NCBI RefSeq assembly: GCF_031453995.1
Contig: NZ_JAVDPZ010000009.1
Location: 74,415-138,414, forward strand
Direction of reading: 5' to 3'
DNA: 64,000 nucleotides
Source: Nitrobacter vulgaris
GTDB taxonomy: Bacteria; Pseudomonadota; Alphaproteobacteria; Rhizobiales; Xanthobacteraceae
Positions 59,009-64,000 of the stretch are shown here, in pieces (the first letter of the stretch is position 1; every line of letters starts with the position of its first letter). Below the pieces are notes generated by a model, which saw only the letters and a list, made by a program, of their open reading frames with translations, searched no databases and had not been told where the DNA came from. The translations under genes were made by a program, and so were the position numbers.

Positions 59009-59422
59009 TTACTCCGCAATACGCGCGACGAAGCGCGTTTTGATCGGCAGCTTGGCGGCGGCGAGAGTCAGCGCTTCCTTGGCGGTTTGCGCGGCCACGC
59101 CATCGATCTCGAAAAGAACCCGGCCCGGCTTGACCCGTACCACCCACAATTCTGGCGCCCCCTTGCCTGAGCCCATGCGGACCTCGGCCGGCTTCTTCGA
59201 TACGGGCACGTCCGGAAAAACGCGGATCCAAACTCGTCCCGCGCGCTTCATGTGGCGGGTCAACGCTCGCCGCGCGGCTTCGATCTGGCGCGCCGTGATG
59301 CGCTCGGGGGCCATTGCCTTCAGGCCGAACTGGCCGAAAGCAAGTGTCGCGCCCGACGACGCGACGCCGTGGATGCGGCCCTTGTGCGCCTTCCGGAACT
59401 TGGTCTTCTTCGGTTGCATCAT
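59009..59422 (-). CDS. rplP: 50S ribosomal protein L16
   Basis: A 137-residue protein contacting the A-site tRNA: MMQPKKTKFRKAHKGRIHGV, ASSGATLAFGQFGLKAMAPE, RITARQIEAARRALTRHMKR, AGRVWIRVFPDVPVSKKPAE, VRMGSGKGAPELWVVRVKPG. Standard length, between rpsC and rpmC. Confidence 0.98.
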   Translation of the reverse strand: MMQPKKTKFRKAHKGRIHGVASSGATLAFGQFGLKAMAPERITARQIEAARRALTRHMKRAGRVWIRVFPDVPVSKKPAEVRMGSGKGAPELWVVRVKPGRVLFEIDGVAAQTAKEALTLAAAKLPIKTRFVARIAE

Positions 59423-59449
59423 GGCTTACGCCCTCAAACCTTCTCTCGT

Positions 59450-60145
59450 TCAAGCCGCGTCGCGGCGCGGACGGCTGTCGTCGCCGGCCAGGCGCTTGTC
59501 CTGAGCCATCGGATCGTGCTCGAGGATCTCGCCCTTGAATATCCAGACCTTGACGCCGCAGGTGCCGAACGTCGTGAACGCGGTAGCAACGCCGTAGTCC
59601 ACATCAGCGCGCAGCGTGTGCAGCGGCACACGGCCTTCGCGATACCACTCCATGCGGGCGATTTCGGCGCCGCCGAGACGGCCCGAGCAATTGATCCGAA
59701 TGCCTTCGGCGCCGAGACGCATCGCCGACTGCACGGCGCGCTTCATCGCGCGGCGGAATGCGACGCGGCGCTCAAGCTGCTGCGCGATCGATTCGGCGAC
59801 CAGCGTGGCATCGAGCTCCGGCTTGCGAATTTCGACGATGTTGAGGACCACGTCGGACGAGGTGATGTCAGCAACCCTTTTGCGAAGCTTATCGATATCG
59901 GCGCCCTTCTTTCCGATCACGACACCGGGGCGCGCCGAATGGATCGTCACGCGGCACTTTTTATGCGGACGCTCGATCACGATGCGGGCAACGGCCGCCT
60001 GCTTGAGTTCCTTGTGCAGGAGTTCGCGGATCTTGACATCCTCGTGCAGCAGCCTGCCGTACTCGCTCTTGCCGGCATACCAACGGGAATCCCAGGTCCG
60101 GTTGATACCCAGACGCAGCCCGATTGGATTGATCTTCTGACCCAT
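59450..60145 (-). CDS. rpsC: 30S ribosomal protein S3
   Basis: A 231-residue mRNA-entry protein with a KH domain: MGQKINPIGLRLGINRTWDS, RWYAGKSEYGRLLHEDVKIR, HSARPGVVIGKKGADIDKLR (GxxG loop in GKKG), RRVAFRRAMKRAVQSAMRLG, AEGIRINCSGRLGGAEIARM, TAFTTFGTCGVKVWIFKGEI. Complete, between rplV and rplP. Confidence 0.98.
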   Translation of the reverse strand: MGQKINPIGLRLGINRTWDSRWYAGKSEYGRLLHEDVKIRELLHKELKQAAVARIVIERPHKKCRVTIHSARPGVVIGKKGADIDKLRKRVADITSSDVVLNIVEIRKPELDATLVAESIAQQLERRVAFRRAMKRAVQSAMRLGAEGIRINCSGRLGGAEIARMEWYREGRVPLHTLRADVDYGVATAFTTFGTCGVKVWIFKGEILEHDPMAQDKRLAGDDSRPRRDAA

Positions 60146-60164
60146 CGTTTTCTCCCGCGCCTCT

Positions 60165-60551
60165 TTAAGCGCTCGCCTCGGCCTCGACCTGACGCACCAC
60201 GATTGTCAGTTGCGAGAACGGTTTATAGATACGGCCCGAACGGCCACGGCCGCGCGGCGCGAAACGCTTCATCACCATGCCGTTGCCGACAAACGCCTCC
60301 GATACGATCAACTCGTCGACGTCGAGGTCGTGGTTGTTCTCCGCATTGGCGATCGCCGATTCCAGACACTTCTTTACGTCGACCGCGATCCGCTTGCGCG
60401 AAAACTGCAGGTCCGCGAGCGCCGCGGACGCCTTGCGGCCCCGGATCAATTGCGCAACCAGGTTGAGCTTCTGCGGGCTCACCCGAAGCATCCGGGCGAT
60501 CGCCTTGGCCTCGTTTTCCGGGAGGCTCCGTTCGCGCTTTGGTTTGCTCAT
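60165..60551 (-). CDS. rplV: 50S ribosomal protein L22
   Basis: A 128-residue tunnel-lining protein: ENEAKAIARMLRVSPQKLNL, VAQLIRGRKASAALADLQFS, RKRIAVDVKKCLESAIANAE, NNHDLDVDELIVSEAFVGNG, and RFAPRGRGRSGRIYKPFSQL. Standard length, between rpsS and rpsC. Confidence 0.97.
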   Translation of the reverse strand: MSKPKRERSLPENEAKAIARMLRVSPQKLNLVAQLIRGRKASAALADLQFSRKRIAVDVKKCLESAIANAENNHDLDVDELIVSEAFVGNGMVMKRFAPRGRGRSGRIYKPFSQLTIVVRQVEAEASA

Positions 60552-60560
60552 GACTTAACC

Positions 60561-60839
60561 TCAAGCCCTCTTGGCTTTCTTGTCGCCCGAGTGGCCATGG
60601 AAGGTACGAGTCGGCGAAAACTCACCGAACTTGTGACCGACCATCTCCTCGTTGACCGACACCGGCACGTGCTTCTGACCGTTGTAGACGCCGAATACCA
60701 AACCGACGAATTGCGGCAGAATGGTCGAACGGCGGCTCCAGATCTTGATGACGTCATGACGGCCGCTCGCCCGCGCGGCATCTGCCTTCTTGAGCAGGGA
60801 GCCTTCAACAAACGGGCCTTTCCAGACTGAACGAACCAT
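60561..60839 (-). CDS. rpsS: 30S ribosomal protein S19
   Basis: A 92-residue small-subunit head protein: MVRSVWKGPFVEGSLLKKAD, RHDVIKIWSRRSTILPQFVG, LVFGVYNGQKHVPVSVNEEM, VGHKFGEFSPTRTFHGHSGD. Exactly the family length. Confidence 0.98.
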   Translation of the reverse strand: MVRSVWKGPFVEGSLLKKADAARASGRHDVIKIWSRRSTILPQFVGLVFGVYNGQKHVPVSVNEEMVGHKFGEFSPTRTFHGHSGDKKAKRA

Positions 60840-60854
60840 GTCCGGCTTTCCTTA

Positions 60855-61688
60855 CTACTTCTTCCGCTTGTGGCGGCTGATGAGAATGAACTTGTTGGTC
60901 GACTTGTTTGAACGGGTCTTCTTGCCTTTGGTCGGCTTGCCCCACGGCGTCACGGGATGACGGCCACCGGAGGTACGGCCTTCGCCGCCGCCATGCGGAT
61001 GGTCGATTGGGTTCATGACCACGCCGCGGTTATGCGGACGGCGACCCATCCAGCGGGTGCGGCCCGCCTTGCCGATCGAGGTGTTCATATGATCCGGATT
61101 CGATACCGCGCCGATGGCGCCGCGGCAGCGGCCGTGCACCAGACGCTGCTCACCCGAATTCAGACGCAGGATGACATAGTCCTGATCGCGGCCGACGATC
61201 TGAGCATAGGTGCCAGCGGAACGTGCAAGCTGGCCACCCTTGCCGATCTTCATCTCGACATTGTGGACGATCGTGCCGACAGGCATGTTGCCGAGCGGCA
61301 TGACATTGCCCGGCTTGACGTCAACATAGTTCCCCGCGACGACGGTGTCGCCGACAGCCAGACGCTGCGGCGCAAGGATATAAGCCTGCTCGCCGTCCTG
61401 ATACTTGATCAGCGCGATGAATGCAGTGCGGTTTGGATCATACTCGAGCCGCTCGACGACCGCCGGCACGTCCGTCTTGCCGCGCTTGAAATCGACGTTG
61501 CGATAGGCCTGCTTGTGGCCGCCGCCGCGGAACCGAACGGTGATGCGCCCAGTATTGTTGCGGCCGCCCTTGCCGCGCTTGCCCTCGGTCAGCGTCTTGA
61601 CCGGCTTGCCCTTGTAAAGGGCCGAGCGATCGACCATCACCAACTGGCGCTGGCCCGGCGTCGTGGGATTGTATGTCTTAAGTGCCAT
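60855..61688 (-). CDS. rplB: 50S ribosomal protein L2
   Basis: A 277-residue peptidyl-transferase-region protein: ALKTYNPTTPGQRQLVMVDR, GGRNNTGRITVRFRGGGHKQ, AYRNVDFKRGKTDVPAVVER, MPVGTIVHNVEMKIGKGGQL, GRRPHNRGVVMNPIDHPHGG (with the conserved His), RTSGGRHPVTPWGKPTKGKK. Complete, between rplW and rpsS. Confidence 0.98.
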   Translation of the reverse strand: MALKTYNPTTPGQRQLVMVDRSALYKGKPVKTLTEGKRGKGGRNNTGRITVRFRGGGHKQAYRNVDFKRGKTDVPAVVERLEYDPNRTAFIALIKYQDGEQAYILAPQRLAVGDTVVAGNYVDVKPGNVMPLGNMPVGTIVHNVEMKIGKGGQLARSAGTYAQIVGRDQDYVILRLNSGEQRLVHGRCRGAIGAVSNPDHMNTSIGKAGRTRWMGRRPHNRGVVMNPIDHPHGGGEGRTSGGRHPVTPWGKPTKGKKTRSNKSTNKFILISRHKRKK

Positions 61689-61716
61689 AATCTATCGCCT
61701 TAAAGCCGTTTCCGCC

Positions 61717-62013
61717 TCAGAGTCCGGTAGTGACGTCAATGCGGTGGCCCTCTTCGAGGGTCACAACCGCGCGCTTGACATCCGACTGCGAGCCTAAGTT
61801 GCCGCGGAAGACCTTTACCTTGCCCTTGCGCACCAGCGTATTCACGCTCTTGACCTTGACGTCGAACAGTTTCTCGACCGCTTCCTTGATTTGCGGCTTG
61901 GACGCCTTGCGCGCCACCTTGAACACCACCTTGTTGTACTCGGAGGCCATCGTCGCCTTTTCGGTAATGACCGGAGCGACAATCACGTCGTAATGCTTCG
62001 CATCGATTGTCAT
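61717..62013 (-). CDS. rplW: 50S ribosomal protein L23
   Basis: A 98-residue exit-tunnel protein and docking site for SRP and trigger factor: DAKHYDVIVAPVITEKATMA, SEYNKVVFKVARKASKPQIK, EAVEKLFDVKVKSVNTLVRK, GKVKVFRGNLGSQSDVKRAV. Its ATG overlaps the rplD stop by ATGA. Confidence 0.97.
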   Translation of the reverse strand: MTIDAKHYDVIVAPVITEKATMASEYNKVVFKVARKASKPQIKEAVEKLFDVKVKSVNTLVRKGKVKVFRGNLGSQSDVKRAVVTLEEGHRIDVTTGL

Positions 62014-62630
62014 TTGAAGCGCGCCTCCAACGCATCAACCGCCGCCTTGGTCAACACCAGCTTCTGGCGGCGTAGAATGTCGTAGACATTGATGCCCTGG
62101 ATCGGCAGCACGTCGATGTTCGGAATATTGCGCGCAGCGGTTGCGAACCCGGCATGAACCTGCGCGCCGTCAACGATCAGTGCACTGGTCAGGCCGAGGC
62201 CGGAAAAGTGACCCATCAGAGCCTTGGTCTTGGCGTTCTTCAATTCGACGCTGTCGATGACAATCAAACCGCCGTCCTTGGCCTTCGCCGATAGAGCATG
62301 GCGCAGCGCCAGCGCGCGCACCTTCTTGGGCAAATCATGTGCATGACTACGAACGACCGGCCCGAACGCGCGGCCGCCGCCGCGGAACTGGGGCGCACGG
62401 GCTGAACCGTGACGAGCGTTGCCGGTGCCCTTCTGTTTGAACAGCTTCTTGCCGGTACGCCAGATTTCCGCACGTCCCTTGGTCTTGCGGGTGCCCGCCT
62501 GACGCTTGGCGAGCTGCCAGTTCACGCAGCGCTGTATCAGATCCTTGCGCGGCTCGAGCCCGAAGATGCCGTCCGATAGTTGAACCGAACCCGCAGCCTT
62601 GCCTTCGAGGGTGGTAATGTTCAGTTCCAT
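62010..62630 (-). CDS. rplD: 50S ribosomal protein L4
   Basis: A 206-residue protein: MELNITTLEGKAAGSVQLSD, WQLAKRQAGTRKTKGRAEIW, RTGKKLFKQKGTGNARHGSA, RAPQFRGGGRAFGPVVRSHA, NIPNIDVLPIQGINVYDILR. In E. coli L4 also represses the S10 operon. The ATG at 62630 matches the family; the frame is open 24 codons further, into rplC. It starts 2 bp from the rplC stop. Confidence 0.97.
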   Translation of the reverse strand: MELNITTLEGKAAGSVQLSDGIFGLEPRKDLIQRCVNWQLAKRQAGTRKTKGRAEIWRTGKKLFKQKGTGNARHGSARAPQFRGGGRAFGPVVRSHAHDLPKKVRALALRHALSAKAKDGGLIVIDSVELKNAKTKALMGHFSGLGLTSALIVDGAQVHAGFATAARNIPNIDVLPIQGINVYDILRRQKLVLTKAAVDALEARFK

Positions 62631-62631
62631 G

Positions 62632-63372
62632 TTATGCCCCCTCCTTCTCGGCCGGGACATCCGCCGTGACTTTGTCGTCCGCAGCCTGCGCGCCGCCTGC
62701 AACCTTGAACTTGCCTGGTTGCGGCGCTTCCTTGGGCAACGGCTTCTTCACCGCGTCGCGCACCGCGATCCAGCCGCCCTTGGAACCTGGAACAGCCCCC
62801 TCGACCAGGATCAGGCCGCGCTCGACGTCGGTCTTCACCACGCGCAAATTCAGCGTTGTGATGCGGTCGACGCCCATGTGGCCTGGCATCTTCTTGTTCT
62901 TGAAGGTCTTGCCCGGATCCTGACGTCCGCCAGTCGAACCGATCGAACGATGCGAGACCGAAACGCCGTGCGTAGCGCGCAGACCACCGAAATTCCAGCG
63001 CTTCATGCCGCCGGCGAACCCTTTGCCGACCGAGGTTCCGGTGACATCGACGAACTGGCCGACCACGAAATGGTCCGCCTGAATTTCCGCGCCGACAGGA
63101 ATCAGCGCATCTTCGGACACACGGAATTCCGCAACCTTGCGCTTCGGCTCGACCTTGGCGACCGCGAACTGTCCGCGCTCCGCCTTCGGCAGGTAGACCG
63201 TCTTGCGCACGCCCGAGCCGAGCTGCAACGCAACGTAGCCATTCTTCTCGCCGGTCCGGTGTCCCAACACCTGACAATTGCTCAGCTTCAGCACGGTCAC
63301 AGGGATATGCTCGCCGGCCTCTGTGAAGACCCGCGTCATCCCGACCTTTTGTGCGATCACTCCGGAGCGCAT
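62632..63372 (-). CDS. rplC: 50S ribosomal protein L3
   Basis: A 246-residue protein near the peptidyl-transferase centre: MRSGVIAQKVGMTRVFTEAG, EHIPVTVLKLSNCQVLGHRT, GKGFAGGMKRWNFGGLRATH, GVSVSHRSIGSTGGRQDPGK, TFKNKKMPGHMGVDRITTLN. The C-terminus carries an Ala/Lys/Glu-rich extension of about 25 residues, usual in this group. Confidence 0.98.
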   Translation of the reverse strand: MRSGVIAQKVGMTRVFTEAGEHIPVTVLKLSNCQVLGHRTGEKNGYVALQLGSGVRKTVYLPKAERGQFAVAKVEPKRKVAEFRVSEDALIPVGAEIQADHFVVGQFVDVTGTSVGKGFAGGMKRWNFGGLRATHGVSVSHRSIGSTGGRQDPGKTFKNKKMPGHMGVDRITTLNLRVVKTDVERGLILVEGAVPGSKGGWIAVRDAVKKPLPKEAPQPGKFKVAGGAQAADDKVTADVPAEKEGA

Positions 63373-63475
63373 CGTCGTGCTTCCTGTTCTTTCTGTCCGC
63401 TAATGTGCGAACTGTTCCCAAACTTCGTTTCGACTTCCGCGTGCCCTGATCCGAAAAAACGGCGGGCTGCCGAGT

Positions 63476-63784
63476 TCAGAGCTTGATCTCGACGTCGACG
63501 CCTGCAGCCAGATCGAGCTTCATCAAGGCATCGACAGTCTGAGGAGTTGGATCGACGATATCGAGAAGGCGCTTGTGCGTCCGCATTTCGAACTGCTCGC
63601 GGCTTTTCTTATCGACGTGCGGCGAACGGTTGACCGTAAACTTCTCGATTCGCGTCGGCAGCGGGATCGGTCCACGGACCTGCGCGCCGGTGCGTTTCGC
63701 GGTATTTACGATCTCGCGGGTCGACGTATCGAGAATCCGATGGTCGAACGCCTTGAGACGGATGCGGATATTCTGGCCGTTCAT
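63476..63784 (-). CDS. rpsJ: 30S ribosomal protein S10
   Basis: A 102-residue protein, also the transcription factor Nus[81 protein letters not shown]. First gene of the S10 operon in this window, just downstream of tuf. Standard length. Confidence 0.98.
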
Positions 63785-63803
63785 TGCCGTGTCTCTCTTT
63801 GAA

Positions 63804-63872
63804 AAGCGAATAGTGAGTAGTGAGTAGCGAATAGCGAAATAGAAGATGTTCTATTCGCCACTCGCTATTCGC
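63804..63872. repeat. inverted/short tandem repeat between tuf and rpsJ
   Basis: A run of degenerate 7-9 bp units (GAATAGTGAGTAGTGAGTAG, CGAATAGCGAAATAGAA) faces its complement (TTCTATTCG...GCTATTCGC), making a long imperfect hairpin in the 100-bp tuf-rpsJ gap. It could be an intercistronic processing site or a repeat element. Confidence 0.5.
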
Positions 63873-63886
63873 AATTCTCTCGTTCC

Positions 63887-64000
63887 TTACTCGATGATGC
63901 TGGCGACGACGCCTGCTCCGACGGTACGTCCGCCCTCGCGGATGGCGAAGCGCAGTTTCTCTTCCATCGCGATCGGCACGATCAGGTGCACTTCCATCGC
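63887..64000 (-). CDS. tuf: elongation factor Tu, C-terminal end (partial)
   Basis: The last 37 codons of EF-Tu are visible: AMEVHLIVPIAMEEKLRFAI, REGGRTVGAGVVASIIE and TAA. This is the conserved domain-3 end of EF-Tu, which brings aminoacyl-tRNA to the ribosome. The rest lies beyond the right edge. It is upstream of rpsJ, the usual str-S10 order. Confidence 0.95.
   Translation of the reverse strand, partial: AMEVHLIVPIAMEEKLRFAIREGGRTVGAGVVASIIE

Noticed and set aside
59252..60466. 404-codon plus-strand frame opposite rplP, rpsC and rplV
   Set aside because: It lies wholly antisense to three ribosomal genes and shows no family features.
1..64000. CRISPR arrays, rRNA genes and known anti-phage defence operons
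   Set aside because: No regularly spaced repeats of CRISPR size, no rRNA sequence, and no restriction-modification, CBASS, Thoeris or similar genes were recognised. A fully novel defence gene among the small unknowns cannot be excluded.

Overview
The window looks like the chromosome of an alphaproteobacterium of the Bradyrhizobium / Rhodopseudomonas / Afipia group (Hyphomicrobiales). This is inferred from high GC, the S10-spc-alpha ribosomal order, the merR-ihfA-fabH-plsX-DUF177 cluster and the small-protein families present; no database was searched.

The left third is accessory DNA. Positions 1-638 hold no convincing gene, only diverged hairpin repeats. From 7547 leftwards to 639 runs a tightly coupled minus-strand phage module: a small-terminase candidate, large terminase, coiled-coil protein, small protein, XkdF-like prohead protease, small protein, tail tape measure protein and an unknown protein. 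No portal or major capsid gene is recognisable. Next come a decayed ParB-like gene, an MNT-type nucleotidyltransferase with a truncated upstream neighbour, a serine resolvase, about 1 kb of apparently non-coding DNA, and a cold-shock protein coupled to a tiny ORF.

From 11352 to 32155 lies a 20.8-kb island inserted in a tRNA-Pro(GGG) gene. A 46-bp direct repeat (the tRNA 3' half) bounds it and the intact tRNA is at its right end (32111-32188). A second 21-bp direct repeat lies just inside each end and may be bound by the integrase. The left end carries integrase, AlpA-like regulator and a primase-polymerase/DUF3987 replication protein, followed by an inverted repeat that could be an origin. 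This layout resembles phage satellites. The middle holds a second tyrosine recombinase, an IS630 copy, a secreted nuclease, and many small or broken genes that often end in a shared hairpin repeat. Further right are an SRAP protein fused to a Cys-rich N-terminal part, an SGNH acyltransferase, a WbuC cupin and a beta-helix tailspike. The last three suggest surface-polysaccharide modification paired with phage receptor binding.

From 32270 to the end is ordinary core chromosome: merR, ihfA, fabH, plsX, a DUF177 protein, a cytochrome bc1 chaperone, a BamE-type lipoprotein (plus strand), a DUF1254 protein, an acyl-CoA carboxylase beta subunit, a FlhB-tail/FliK-like pair, an ATP12 chaperone, an RluC-type pseudouridine synthase, a TPR protein, rarA and a DegP-like protease. 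The ribosomal supercluster follows (rplQ back to rpsJ, with secY, adk and rpoA). The window ends inside tuf.
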